Source: Ancylobacter rudongensis
GTDB taxonomy: Bacteria; Pseudomonadota; Alphaproteobacteria; Rhizobiales; Xanthobacteraceae
DNA: 64,000 bases
Direction: 5' to 3'
Assembly (NCBI RefSeq): GCF_900100155.1
Contig: NZ_FMTP01000003.1
Span: 186,001 to 250,000, forward strand
Numbering within the stretch: position 1 is the stretch's first letter; every line of letters starts with the position of its first letter. Shown piece by piece: positions 24,805 through 33,784 of the stretch. Position numbers and translations under genes: made by a program. The notes below the pieces were generated by a model. That model saw only the letters and a program-made list of their open reading frames with translations. It did not search any database and was not told the origin of the DNA.

Positions 24805-25205
24805 CACGCGGACAACTCTTCCGCCGTCGCCACCACCCGCGCCAGCGTCGACCCGCCGGACGCCTCGGCCGCCGCGACCACGGCGCCCTCCACCAGCGGC
24901 GCGTTGCAGATGGCGACCTTGGCGGCGCGTGCCGGCCCGAGCATCTCCACCGCCATCTCGCTATTGGTCTCCGCCCCGCCGAGATCGACAAAGATGGCCA
25001 CACCGGCCTCCGACCAGGCCGCCTCGATAGCTACTAAAATACCAGCAACATGGGTCCCCAAACCGCCCTCGACATTGCCGCCGCTCCAGGCCAGGGGCAC
25101 GCACCCCCCAACCATCTGCCGCACCATATCGGCCGCGCCCTGCGCCACCAGGGGCGAGTGCGACACGATCACGATGCCTACATTGGCGCCGCGGGCGGTG
25201 GTCAT
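24804..25205 (-). CDS. dhaM: PTS EIIA-type subunit DhaM, single domain
   Basis: This 133-residue mannose-family EIIA has VGIVIVSHSPLVAQG, with the phospho-histidine at 16, then VFVDLGG-like AIFVDLGGAETNSEMA. It accepts phosphate from HPr and recharges ADP bound to DhaL. The start ATG 25205 overlaps the dhaL stop (ATGA). Unlike E. coli DhaM it has no HPr or Enzyme I extension; those are separate neighbours. Confidence 0.88.
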   Translation of the reverse strand: MTTARGANVGIVIVSHSPLVAQGAADMVRQMVGGCVPLAWSGGNVEGGLGTHVAGILVAIEAAWSEAGVAIFVDLGGAETNSEMAVEMLGPARAAKVAICNAPLVEGAVVAAAEASGGSTLARVVATAEELSA

Positions 25206-25816
25206 GATGGGGCATGCTCCTGGAAATACTGGCAAATCGTCGTGGCGAGCAGGGCGCAACTCGAGGCGCCGGGGTCTTCATGGCCGATCGAGCGCTCGCC
25301 GAGATAGGACGCCCGGCCGCGCCGCGCCAGCATCATTTCCGTCGCCTGCGCGGCATTGCGGGCGCATTCGGCAATGCGCAGCGGCGCGGCATGGCCTGCG
25401 ATCTCCGCCTGAACGGGATAGAGCACATCCAGCAGCGTCTTGTCGCCCGGCCCGGAACGGCCCCGCCGCGCCACCGCCGCGACCGCCTGGGCGAGGATGG
25501 CGGCGAAATCGGCCTCTTCCTCACCCGTGGCCAGGCCGCGACCGAGCTCCATAAGCAGCGTTCCATAAAGTGGCCCGGCGGCGCCGCCGATGCTCATGAC
25601 AAGCACCAGCCCGATGCGCTCCAGCGCCACCGGCAGCGGCAGGGCGGAAATGGCGTCGCGCTCGCGGTACACCGCCTCCAGCCCGCGCCGCATATTGGCG
25701 CCATGGTCGCCATCGCCGATGGCGCTGTCGAGCCGGCCAAGGCGCTCGCAATGCTGCTCGATTTGCTCACGACAAAGGCCGATGAGGGCCGTGAGATCGG
25801 CGGCATCAAGCGTCAT
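25202..25816 (-). CDS. dhaL: Dihydroxyacetone kinase subunit DhaL
   Basis: This 204-residue DhaL domain has the nucleotide/magnesium motif LDSAIGDGDHGANM at about 30-43 and SIGGAAGPLYGTLL at about 75-88. It holds ADP permanently and transfers phosphate to DhaK-bound ketose. ATG 25816 is preferred to a GTG 15 bases upstream because GGGAG lies before it. It starts 18 bases after the ATP-type kinase gene, so both kinase systems are in one transcript. Confidence 0.88.
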   Translation of the reverse strand: MTLDAADLTALIGLCREQIEQHCERLGRLDSAIGDGDHGANMRRGLEAVYRERDAISALPLPVALERIGLVLVMSIGGAAGPLYGTLLMELGRGLATGEEEADFAAILAQAVAAVARRGRSGPGDKTLLDVLYPVQAEIAGHAAPLRIAECARNAAQATEMMLARRGRASYLGERSIGHEDPGASSCALLATTICQYFQEHAPS

Positions 25817-25834
25817 CGGCCTCACTCCCACGCC

Positions 25835-27469
25835 TCAGCCACGCCCCGCCAGCGCCGCGAACACCTTCGCCACCGCCACCGCGCCGGGATCGGGCGAACC
25901 CTCCAGGTCACGTGCGGCAACATAGGCGGCGCGGCCGGCCCGCGCCCGCGCCATTGATCGGGTTGCCTCCGCTCCCGTCGCGGCGGCTTCGGCGGCGGCG
26001 ATCAGACTGCCGGCGGCGAGCGCCTTCAGGGCCGGCTCGAGCGCATCAATCATCGTGCGGTCGCCGGCAGCGGCGCCGCCATAGAACACAACCCGCTCCA
26101 GTCCGGCGCGCAGGGCGTCGGGCAATGTCTCGCCCGCCTCGCGCGCCTGGGCCGAAGCGGTGAAGAAGATGGAGAGCAGGACCCCGCTCGACCCGCCCAT
26201 GGCAGTGCCGAGTTCGGCGCCGATGGCTTTGAGCGTGGCGGCGGTATCGGCCAGAGGCAGGGCCGGGAGCCGCGCCTCGACGGCGCGGGCGCCGGTGGCG
26301 ACGGTGGAGCCGGTATCGCCGTCTCCGGCGCGGGCGTCGAGCCGGTTCAGCTCCTCCTCGAGCCCGATGAGGGTCGCGCAAGCGGTCCGAATGACGGCCT
26401 CCGCCGCCGCATCGGCGCTGGCAGACAACGCCTCCTCCCGCGGCGCGGAAGGCGCGGCCCACACCTCTACCTTGCCGGCCGCGACCGCCGGGCGCCAAGC
26501 GAGCGGCTCGACCGGAGCGGTCAGCGCCGCCTCGCGCGCGGCGTCGAGCCGGAGATAGGAAAGCGAGAAGCCGTTCATATTCAACGCCGTCATCAGCGGC
26601 GCCGGGCCGATGACCAGCTTCACCCCGCGCCCGAGCTCCGACCCCAGCAGCTCCTCGGCGATCAGACTCATCTCCAGCGGCGGCACGGCGCCGAGATTGT
26701 TGATCAGCAGCGCATATTCGGCGGTGGTGTCGAGCCGGGCGGCAAGGCGCTCGCTCATCAGTGCGACGATGTCGCCGGCCGGCTGCAGCGGGATGCGCTC
26801 CACCCCCGGCTCGCCATGGATGCCAAGACCGAGTTCACCCTCTTCGGCACCGAGCCGCGCCTCGAAGGGCTGGCCGGGAATGGAGCACGAAGACAGCGAG
26901 ACACCGAGAGAGGCGATATCCGCCGCCGCCGCCCGCGCGGCCCCGGCCAAGGTGGCGAGGTCAGCGCCCGTCTCGGCGAGATGGCCGGCGATCTTGTGAA
27001 CGAACAGCGTACCGGCGACGCCGCGTGGCTGGGGAATATCGGGCAGCGCGATGTCATCGGCGACGATCGCCATCTCGACGAGATACCCCTCGGCGCGGGC
27101 GCGTTCGGCGGCGAGGCCGAAATTCAGCCGGTCGCCGGTGTAGTTCTTCACCACCAGCAGGCAGCCCGGCTCGCCTGTCACGGCACGGATGGCGGTGAGC
27201 ACCGCCTCGACGCTGGGCGAGGCAAAGATCTCGCCGGAGACGGCGGCGGTAAGCAGGCCGCGACCGACGAAGCCGGCATGGGAGGGCTCGTGGCCGGCGC
27301 CGCCGCCGGAAATGACGGCGACCTTTGATTTGTCCCAGTCGGCGCGGAGCACGACCTTGATGTCGGGATAGGTGTCGAGCCGGGCCAACCGGCCGGGCGG
27401 CGTCGTGCGCAGCAGCCCGTCCAGCGCCTCGGTGACGATGCTGTCCCGCCGGTTGTAGAAATGTTTCAT
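25835..27469 (-). CDS. ATP-dependent dihydroxyacetone-type kinase (DhaK-DhaL fusion)
   Basis: This is 544 residues. A DhaK domain (1-335) has GGGAGHEP at 55-62 and the covalent-binding histidine 218 in GLGIHGEPGV. A DhaL domain (about 355-544) has DARAGDGDTGSTV for Mg-ATP. Fused enzymes of this kind use ATP directly and phosphorylate dihydroxyacetone; relatives act on L- or D-erythrulose. GGAAGG precedes ATG 27469. It follows the ABC importer by 60 bases and precedes a complete PTS-type kinase, so one of the two may use a ketose other than dihydroxyacetone. Confidence 0.87.
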   Translation of the reverse strand: MKHFYNRRDSIVTEALDGLLRTTPPGRLARLDTYPDIKVVLRADWDKSKVAVISGGGAGHEPSHAGFVGRGLLTAAVSGEIFASPSVEAVLTAIRAVTGEPGCLLVVKNYTGDRLNFGLAAERARAEGYLVEMAIVADDIALPDIPQPRGVAGTLFVHKIAGHLAETGADLATLAGAARAAAADIASLGVSLSSCSIPGQPFEARLGAEEGELGLGIHGEPGVERIPLQPAGDIVALMSERLAARLDTTAEYALLINNLGAVPPLEMSLIAEELLGSELGRGVKLVIGPAPLMTALNMNGFSLSYLRLDAAREAALTAPVEPLAWRPAVAAGKVEVWAAPSAPREEALSASADAAAEAVIRTACATLIGLEEELNRLDARAGDGDTGSTVATGARAVEARLPALPLADTAATLKAIGAELGTAMGGSSGVLLSIFFTASAQAREAGETLPDALRAGLERVVFYGGAAAGDRTMIDALEPALKALAAGSLIAAAEAAATGAEATRSMARARAGRAAYVAARDLEGSPDPGAVAVAKVFAALAGRG

Positions 27470-27529
27470 GGCTGCCTTCCCATCCGTTCGACGCGACATC
27501 CGGTGCGTGTCCGTCCTCACGCACGTCCG

Positions 27530-28546
27530 CTATACAAGCCGCTGGCCGTCCTGCCCGAAATAGAGCGGGTTCCGCAATGACAGGCGGATCCGGTCGCCGG
27601 GAGACACCGCAATGTCAGGGTCGGCGAGCGTCACCAGCTTCTGCTCGCCCAGCTTGATGTGCAGGTGGTTCTGGTCGCCCAGATGCTCGATCCAGTCGAC
27701 CCGTGCATTGCCGCCCTCCTCCCGCGCAATGGCGATGTGCTCGGTGCGCGCGCCGATCGTCTTCGTCCCCGGCGGCACTGGCACATCCGACAGAAGGTCG
27801 ACCGGCAGCAGATTGATGTGCGGCTGGCCCAGCCGGGCGGCGACGTGGAGATTGGCCGGGTCGGCATAGATTTCGCGCGGCGTGCCGATCTGGACCAGAC
27901 GACCCTCAGCGAGAATGCCGATGCGATCAGCCATGGTCATCGCCTCGATCTGGTCGTGGGTGACATAGAGCAGCGTCGCGCCGAGGTCCCTCTGGATGCG
28001 CTTCAGTTCCAGTCGCAATTCGCCGCGCAGTTTGGCGTCGAGCGAAGAGAGGGGCTCGTCCATGAGGTAAATGGAAGGCCGGCGGACCAGCGCCCGGCCG
28101 ATCGCGACGCGCTGCATCTCGCCACCGGAGAGGCGGGTGGAGCGGTTCTCCAGCTTGTGGTCGATGCGGACCATCTTCGCCACCTCGCGCACCCGTGCGT
28201 CGACGGTGGCCGGGTCCATGCGCCGGGCCGGCGAGCGCAATGGAAAGGCGAGGTTCTCGTACACTGTGAGGTGCGGATAGAGCGAATATTGCTGGAAGAC
28301 GAAGGCGACGTCGCGGCTCGCCGGGGCCAGTCCCGCCATCGGCCGCCCGCCAATGCTCACCGTGCCGGAATCCGGCGTCTCGATGCCAGCGATCAGGCGC
28401 AAGGTCGTAGTCTTGCCGGCACCGGTGGGGCCGAGGAGAACCACGAATTCGCCATCCGCAATGGTGAGGTCGATCCCGTCGACCGCGCGTTTGGCCCCGC
28501 CTTTGCCGAAGCTCTTGGTGATCCCCTTGAGTGTCACATCAGCCAT
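27530..28546 (-). CDS. ABC importer ATPase, sugar/polyol type (second)
   Basis: This 338-residue CUT1-type ATPase has Walker A GPTGAGKTT, signature LSGGEMQRV, Walker B IYLMDEPLSSLD, the switch histidine in YVTHDQIEA, and a C-terminal regulatory OB domain (about 235-338). All catalytic motifs are intact. ATG 28546 lies inside the previous ATPase gene (8-base overlap) and has GGGAGG upstream. Two different ATPases in one operon suggest a heterodimer powering the importer encoded upstream. Confidence 0.9.
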   Translation of the reverse strand: MADVTLKGITKSFGKGGAKRAVDGIDLTIADGEFVVLLGPTGAGKTTTLRLIAGIETPDSGTVSIGGRPMAGLAPASRDVAFVFQQYSLYPHLTVYENLAFPLRSPARRMDPATVDARVREVAKMVRIDHKLENRSTRLSGGEMQRVAIGRALVRRPSIYLMDEPLSSLDAKLRGELRLELKRIQRDLGATLLYVTHDQIEAMTMADRIGILAEGRLVQIGTPREIYADPANLHVAARLGQPHINLLPVDLLSDVPVPPGTKTIGARTEHIAIAREEGGNARVDWIEHLGDQNHLHIKLGEQKLVTLADPDIAVSPGDRIRLSLRNPLYFGQDGQRLV

Positions 28547-29651
28547 GGCGGGCCTCCCGGCGCAGCGCGCCCTCATAGAGGGCAGAAGGAATGGCGCGGC
28601 CGGAGACGGCGTCGAACAGCGAAAGCCGCTCGCTCTTGAACGTAAGCCCCACCGGCTCGCCGATCCGGTAGTTCTGCTCGGCCGGGAGGCGCGCGCGCAC
28701 CAGCCCGCCCTCGGTCTCCACCGTCACGATCTGGTTGGTGCCGAGATACTCGCTGCCATAGACCGCGCCGCGCAGCGGCGAGGCGTCGGAAAAACGCACA
28801 TGCTCCGGCCGCACGCCAAGCGCCAGTTCGCCGGGGGCGACGTCAGCGCGCAGCTCCGGCATTGCCACCTCCGCCGCGCCGATCCGCGCCGTGCGCGCGC
28901 CCCGCGCCAGCCCGCCGGTGAAGCGGATGAAATTCATCGGCGGCGAGCCGATGAAGTCGGCGACGTACATGGAAGCCGGCCGGTCGTAGATTTCCTGCGG
29001 CGTGCCGAACTGCTCGATGACGCCGTGATTCATCACCGCAATCTTGTCGGCCATCGCCATGGCCTCTATCTGGTCATGGGTGACATAGACCGTGGTGGCG
29101 TGGATGCGGTTATGCAACTCCCGCAGTTCGCGCACCATCACCTCGCGGAACTCGGCGTCGAGCGTGCCGAGCGGCTCGTCCATGAGGAAGCACATCGGGC
29201 GGCGGACGATGGCCCGGCCAAGCGCCACGCGCTGGCGGTCGCCGCCAGCAAGACCCGACACTGGGCGGTCGAGGATATGGTCGATCTGCAGCAGGCGCGC
29301 CGTCTCCTCCACCCGCGCCTTGATCTCCGCCTTCGGCACCCCTTGGGCGAGCAGCGGAAAGCCGATGTTCTTGCGCACATTCATATGCGGGTAGAGCGCG
29401 AACAGCTGGAACACGAAGGCAATGTCGCGCTCGCTCGCGCGCCTGTAGGTTACATCCTCGCCACCGAGGCGGATGGTGCCGCCGGTCGGCAGCTCCAGTC
29501 CGGCGATCATGCGCAGCGTGGTGGTCTTGCCGCAGCCCGAAGGGCCGAGCAAGGCGAGAAACTCGCCGTCCTCGACGGTGAAGCTCGAATCCTGCACGGC
29601 GACGAACTCGCCGAACGCCTTGCGCAGATGCTCGACCCTGATCTCGGCCAT
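28539..29651 (-). CDS. ABC importer ATPase, sugar/polyol type (first)
   Basis: This 370-residue CUT1-type ATPase has Walker A GPSGCGKTT, signature LAGGDRQRV (Ala and Asp replace the usual Ser and Gln), Walker B CFLMDEPLGTLD and YVTHDQIEA. The C-terminal regulatory domain is full length. It starts four bases after the small membrane protein gene. It is paired with the second ATPase and the two permeases upstream. Confidence 0.9.
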   Translation of the reverse strand: MAEIRVEHLRKAFGEFVAVQDSSFTVEDGEFLALLGPSGCGKTTTLRMIAGLELPTGGTIRLGGEDVTYRRASERDIAFVFQLFALYPHMNVRKNIGFPLLAQGVPKAEIKARVEETARLLQIDHILDRPVSGLAGGDRQRVALGRAIVRRPMCFLMDEPLGTLDAEFREVMVRELRELHNRIHATTVYVTHDQIEAMAMADKIAVMNHGVIEQFGTPQEIYDRPASMYVADFIGSPPMNFIRFTGGLARGARTARIGAAEVAMPELRADVAPGELALGVRPEHVRFSDASPLRGAVYGSEYLGTNQIVTVETEGGLVRARLPAEQNYRIGEPVGLTFKSERLSLFDAVSGRAIPSALYEGALRREARHG

Positions 29652-29655
29652 GCGC

Positions 29656-29877
29656 CTACTCCGGAAACTTGGACACGATCATGAACATGAACGTGCCGAC
29701 GAGAAGGGTGACGAGCGAATAGGTGTAGAGCACCAGCGCGAAGGGCTGGAACAGCATGAGGAAACCGAGCGCGATGATGGTGACGGCCACCGCCTCCATC
29801 GGCCCGCGCCGTAGGAAGAAGGGGCGGCGCCCCGGCGGCAGGGTCGGGCTTTGCAGGGTGAGGACGGGATCGTTCAT
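29656..29877 (-). CDS. Small two-helix membrane protein of the ABC operon
   Basis: This is 73 residues: a Pro-rich cytoplasmic-looking start and two hydrophobic segments (about 28-46 and 48-69), ending SKFPE. ATG 29877 overlaps the permease stop (ATGA). It occupies the same kind of position as the DUF2160 membrane protein in the glp importer operon on the other strand, but sequence similarity is not evident. Probably an accessory of the permease complex; function unknown. Confidence 0.65.
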   Translation of the reverse strand: MNDPVLTLQSPTLPPGRRPFFLRRGPMEAVAVTIIALGFLMLFQPFALVLYTYSLVTLLVGTFMFMIVSKFPE

Positions 29878-30827
29878 TTGCGCACCGCCCCGAAGGTGAT
29901 GCCACGCAGCAACTGCTTGCGCAGCAGGATGGTGAAGACGAGGATCGGCACCAGGAAGATCGTCGTACCCGCCGCCACCGCCGGCCAGTCCTGCCCGCCC
30001 TCGCCGATGATAGTGGGGATGAAGGGCGGCGCGGTCTGGGCGCTGCCGGAGGTGAGCAGCGAGGCGAAGGCATATTCGTTCCAGGCGAAGATCAGGCAGA
30101 AGATGGCGGTGGCCGCGATGCCTGTCGTGGCCTGCGGCAGCACGACCTTGCGGAAGGCTTGAAGCCGGGAATAGCCGTCAATCATCGCCGCCTCCTCATA
30201 TTCGCGGGGAATCTCGTCGATGAAACCCTTGAGCAGCCAGACGGCGAGCGAGACGTTGACCGCCGTATAGAGCAGCATCATGCCAAGCGCGGTGTCGGAG
30301 AGACCGAGCTGCCGGTACATCAGGTAGATAGGGATGGCGACGGCGATCGGCGGCATCATCCGGGTGGAGAGGATGAAGAACAACAGATCGTCAGCCAGCG
30401 GCACCTTAAAGCGCGAGAAGCCATAGGCCGCCAGCGTGCCGAGCCCCACGGCGAGGAAGGTTGAGCCGAAGGCTATGATCAGCGAATTGGTGAAGCGCGG
30501 CAGGAAGTTGGACGGACCGGCGATCACCATGTTGCGCTCGCGCGTGACCGCGTCGCACATGCCCTCCGGCGGCGGAAGGGACGCGATGTACTCAGGGGTC
30601 TGCCGCGTGCGCGTGGTGAAGAGGTTGCAGTAGCCTTCCAGCGACGGCGTGAACAGGATTTTCGGCGGATAGGAAATCGAGTCGGGCGGCGACTTGATCG
30701 AGGTGAGGAAAATCCACACCAGCGGAATCATGGTGATGACCGCGTAGAGGATCACCAGCGTCGCGGCGATGCGCTTGGAGCGGGCGCTCGGCTCGACGAC
30801 CGAATGGGCGGTGTTTGCCGAGCTCAT
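29874..30827 (-). CDS. ABC importer permease, MalG type
   Basis: This 317-residue protein has six predicted membrane helices and the EAA loop EYEEAAMIDGYSRLQAFRKV at about 215-234. A large periplasmic loop between helices 1 and 2 (about 45-105) includes the cysteines of YCNLF and GMCDAV. ATG 30827 overlaps the stop of the partner permease (ATGA). It imports a sugar or polyol together with the MalF-type permease upstream. Confidence 0.9.
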   Translation of the reverse strand: MSSANTAHSVVEPSARSKRIAATLVILYAVITMIPLVWIFLTSIKSPPDSISYPPKILFTPSLEGYCNLFTTRTRQTPEYIASLPPPEGMCDAVTRERNMVIAGPSNFLPRFTNSLIIAFGSTFLAVGLGTLAAYGFSRFKVPLADDLLFFILSTRMMPPIAVAIPIYLMYRQLGLSDTALGMMLLYTAVNVSLAVWLLKGFIDEIPREYEEAAMIDGYSRLQAFRKVVLPQATTGIAATAIFCLIFAWNEYAFASLLTSGSAQTAPPFIPTIIGEGGQDWPAVAAGTTIFLVPILVFTILLRKQLLRGITFGAVRK

Positions 30828-31792
30828 CGCTGTTTCACCCTGTTGAGCGCCTTGACGTAGATATTCGCGAGGCCGAACACGGCGACGAACAGCACTATGG
30901 CGAATGCCGAGGAGCGCCCGGTAGCCCACGCCTCGAAGGCATCGCGCTTGAGCGTGATCGAGGCGACCTCGGTGGTCGAGCCGGGCCCGCCGCCGGTGAG
31001 GAGGTTCACCATGTCGAACATCTTGAAGTTCTCGATGCCGCGGAACAGCACCGCCAGCATGATGAAGGGCAGCGCCATCGGCACGGTGATCGACCAGAAC
31101 TGCCGCCAGTTCGAGGCGCGGTCCACCTCGGCCGCCTCGTAGATATAATCGGGAATGGAGCGCAACCCGGCGAGGCAGATCAGCATCACGTAGGGCGTCC
31201 ACATCCAGGTATCGACGATGATGATCGCCCAGGGCGCCAGGTTGACGCTGCCGAGCATCTGGATCTCGGAGGTCGGAATGCCGGTTAGGAAGGAGACCGC
31301 ATAGGCGAACAGGCCGATCTGAGGCTCATAGAGAAAGCGCCAGAAATTACCGACCACGGCGGGTGACAGCATCATTGGAATAAGGATGAGCGTTGTCCAG
31401 AAGGCGTGGCCACGGAACTTGCGGTCGATGAGATAGGCCAGCGCGAAGCCGATCACTGTCTGGAGAAGGATGGTCCAGAACACGAAATGCGCCGTGGTCT
31501 GCATCGAGGCCCAGATATCGGGGTCGTTCAGCACCCGCGAATAATTGCCGAGGCCGACATTCTTGACCTCCGCATTGGGGCGGTTGGCGCGGTAGTTGGT
31601 GAAGGAGAGGTAGATCGCCCAGAACAGCGGGAAGATGTTGATCGCCAGCAGCAGCGCGATGGTGGGCGCGATGAACAACCAGGCAATGGCCTTGTCCGAA
31701 AGCGCCCGTACCCGCCTCACGAGAGGTTCCGGGGTTGCCCGCACCGCCGCCTCGGCAGCCTTGTCGGCATAGGTGTGTGGGGATGTCGTCAC
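30824..31792 (-). CDS. ABC importer permease, MalF type
   Basis: This 322-residue protein has six predicted helices and the EAA loop YIYEAAEVDRASNWRQFWSI at about 216-235. The start is GTG 31792, with GAGGG upstream. The gene is separated from the binding-protein gene by 206 bases holding two perfect hairpins, whereas all later genes overlap, so expression of the binding protein can exceed that of the membrane parts. Confidence 0.88.
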   Translation of the reverse strand: MTTSPHTYADKAAEAAVRATPEPLVRRVRALSDKAIAWLFIAPTIALLLAINIFPLFWAIYLSFTNYRANRPNAEVKNVGLGNYSRVLNDPDIWASMQTTAHFVFWTILLQTVIGFALAYLIDRKFRGHAFWTTLILIPMMLSPAVVGNFWRFLYEPQIGLFAYAVSFLTGIPTSEIQMLGSVNLAPWAIIIVDTWMWTPYVMLICLAGLRSIPDYIYEAAEVDRASNWRQFWSITVPMALPFIMLAVLFRGIENFKMFDMVNLLTGGGPGSTTEVASITLKRDAFEAWATGRSSAFAIVLFVAVFGLANIYVKALNRVKQR

Positions 31793-31882
31793 GCGCGCCC
31801 TCGCTGGCGTCGGCGGAAAAGGGGCGATCCGGTGGGTCTCGGGATGAGCCGGATCGCCCGCGGGAGGAAGCGGAGCCTACTC

Positions 31883-31981
31883 CCTCTCCCCGCCGGGGAG
31901 AGGATGGGGCGAGGGGCGCTCAACGCGCGGATCACCCGCTCACCGACCCGCTTGGCGGGCCCCTCTCCCGGACGGGAGAGG
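31883..31981. repeat. Pair of perfect hairpins between binding-protein and permease genes
   Basis: Hairpin 1 (31883-31903) has arms CCTCTCCCC/GGGGAGAGG and a 3-base loop. Hairpin 2 (31962-31981) has arms CCTCTCCCG/CGGGAGAGG and a 2-base loop. They share the CCTCTCCC arm, as in dispersed palindromic (REP/BIME-like) elements. They could protect the upstream transcript or end most transcription after the binding protein. Confidence 0.7.
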
Positions 31982-31998
31982 ATCACATGGTCGCGATC

Positions 31999-33321
31999 TC
32001 AGATCTTGCCGTCTTCCTCGAAGATCTCGGTCCAGTCCTTCTCCAGACCGTCGAGTGCTTCTTTCGCCGTGCCCTTGCCGGCGACGACATAGTCATGCAC
32101 CCGCTTCTGCATCGCCTGGAGAAGCTCGGCATAGGAGGGCTCTGCCCAGAAATCCTTCACGATCGCCATGGATTCGAGGAAGGCGGGCGCATAGGGCTGG
32201 CTGGTCTTGAAGTCCGGCGCGTCGACCACCGCCTTCAGGCAGGAATAGCCGCCGAACTGCCACCACTTGGCCTGCACATCCGGCTGGGCGAACCACTTGA
32301 TGTACTGCAGTGCCGCGTCGCGCTTGTCGGAATAGGACACGACCGAGATGCCCTGCCCGCCCAGCTGGGCGAAATGGTACTTCTCCGCCGGGTTGGGGAA
32401 GAAGCCGATGCGGTCGCCGCCCACCTTCTCGTCCTTGTAGAGGCCCGGCCAGGTGAAGGCGAAGTTCATCTGCATCGCCACCTGCCCGGATTTGAAGGCG
32501 TCAGCCGATTCCACCATGTAGACGTTGGAGGCGCCCGGCGGGGTGCAGCAATCATAGAGGGACTTGTAGAATTCGAGGCCCTTCACCGCGTCCGGCGAGT
32601 TCACATAACCCTGCATATCGTAGGGCTTTTTGGGGTTCTCATACATGAAGCCCCAGTCATAGAGGACGTTGGTCACGCCCATGGTGATGCCTTCCGAGCC
32701 GCGCTCGGTGTAGATGGAGGCGCCGTAAACGGTCTTGCCGTCGATCTCGCGCTTCTGGAAGAATTCGGCAATCTGCTTGAGCTGGTCGTAGGTCTTGGGC
32801 GCGGCGAGGTCCCAGCCATACTTGGCCTTGAACTCCTTCTGGATCTCGGGGCGCTCGAACCAGTCCTTGCGGTAGGTCCAGCCGACCACGTCGCCCATGG
32901 CCGGCAGCGCCCAGTAGTTGGGCGTATTCTTCGGCCATTCGGAATAGCCGACGACGGTCGCCGGAACGAAGTCATCCATCGAGATGCCTTCCTTGGCGAA
33001 GAAGTCGTTCAGCTTCACATAATGGCCGTTCTCGGCCGCACCGCCGACCCACTGGCTGTCGCCGATGATCAGGTCGCACAGCTTGCCGCGCGAATTGAGC
33101 TCGTTGAGGAAGCGGTCGGCATAGCTCGTCCACGGGACGAACTCGAACTTCATGTCGATGCCGGTCTTGGTGGTGAAATCCTTGGAGAGTTCGACCAGCG
33201 CATTGGCCGGGTCCCAGGCCGCCCAGCACAGGGTAAGCTGTTCGGCCTTCGCCGCCTGTGGCGCGGACATCAATGCGCAAACGGCCGTCGCCCCAAGAAG
33301 GGGTATCCACTGCTTCAGCAT
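31999..33321 (-). CDS. ABC importer periplasmic binding protein, sugar/polyol type
   Basis: This is 440 residues with a signal peptide (about 1-26, ending AKA before EQLTLCW) and a family 1 solute-binding fold (VELSKDFTTKTGIDMKFEFV, then YRKDWFERPEIQKEF). GGGAGGAGA precedes ATG 33321. It captures the substrate for the two permeases and two ATPases downstream. Kinases for dihydroxyacetone-type ketoses follow in the operon, so a C3 or C4 polyol or ketose is a reasonable guess. It is divergent from glpD. Confidence 0.9.
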   Translation of the reverse strand: MLKQWIPLLGATAVCALMSAPQAAKAEQLTLCWAAWDPANALVELSKDFTTKTGIDMKFEFVPWTSYADRFLNELNSRGKLCDLIIGDSQWVGGAAENGHYVKLNDFFAKEGISMDDFVPATVVGYSEWPKNTPNYWALPAMGDVVGWTYRKDWFERPEIQKEFKAKYGWDLAAPKTYDQLKQIAEFFQKREIDGKTVYGASIYTERGSEGITMGVTNVLYDWGFMYENPKKPYDMQGYVNSPDAVKGLEFYKSLYDCCTPPGASNVYMVESADAFKSGQVAMQMNFAFTWPGLYKDEKVGGDRIGFFPNPAEKYHFAQLGGQGISVVSYSDKRDAALQYIKWFAQPDVQAKWWQFGGYSCLKAVVDAPDFKTSQPYAPAFLESMAIVKDFWAEPSYAELLQAMQKRVHDYVVAGKGTAKEALDGLEKDWTEIFEEDGKI

Positions 33322-33784
33322 GCTCTCCTCCCAGAGAACGAAGGGGCTTTCTGCCCCTTTCATGGCTCACACTGGCGCAATGCGCGCCGGCACGATTTAG
33401 CTTTATGTTTAGCTTTGCTCGATTTGCTCAACATGACAAGAGCAATTCGTTGCTGCAGTGCAGCGGTGCGTCGGAACCACCGGAGCCATCGCCACAGGCC
33501 TGCAGGCAGGTCGCGCATCCTCTTTCGGAAAGCGCGCCCCAACGGGGTTGAATGGAGGGCAAGGATGCCGGCCCTGCCGCCGCCCGCAGTGGGTCGCGAT
33601 GGCCCAGCGGGAGTAGGGCCGCTGGCATGCCAGAAACGCCCCAGATTTGCTGCAATGCACCTAAACGAAGGTTCGCTTCTTTCGATTTTGCGCCCTTGCG
33701 ACCAAAAATACTTTCGTATAGCGTCGATATGAAGATAAAAACGAAAGCGCTGCTGACCTAAAGCAGCGCACCGGGAGAGGCGCC
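33322..33784. promoter_or_regulatory. 463-bp divergent control region between the polyol importer and glpD
   Basis: No gene. Near the importer side, TTTAGCTTT occurs twice, 12 bases apart (33396-33404 and 33408-33416). Near glpD, TTCG/CGAA motifs cluster (33664-33684, 33711-33718, 33740-33747), as seen in DeoR/GlpR-type operators. This 110-base stretch is much richer in AT than its surroundings. Confidence 0.5.
33747..33769 (+). promoter_or_regulatory. Hairpin in the glpD leader just before the ribosome binding site
   Basis: GCGCTGCT (33747-33754) and AGCAGCGC (33762-33769) are perfect 8-bp arms with a 7-base loop, ending three bases before GGGAGAGG (33773-33780) of glpD. It may be an operator in DNA or a translation-control structure in RNA. 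Confidence 0.5.

Noticed and set aside
31883-31981. CRISPR-like repeats at the hairpin pairs (also at 41477-41590 and 46006-46121)
   Set aside because: Only two or three copies, not identical, with no regular spacers and no cas genes.
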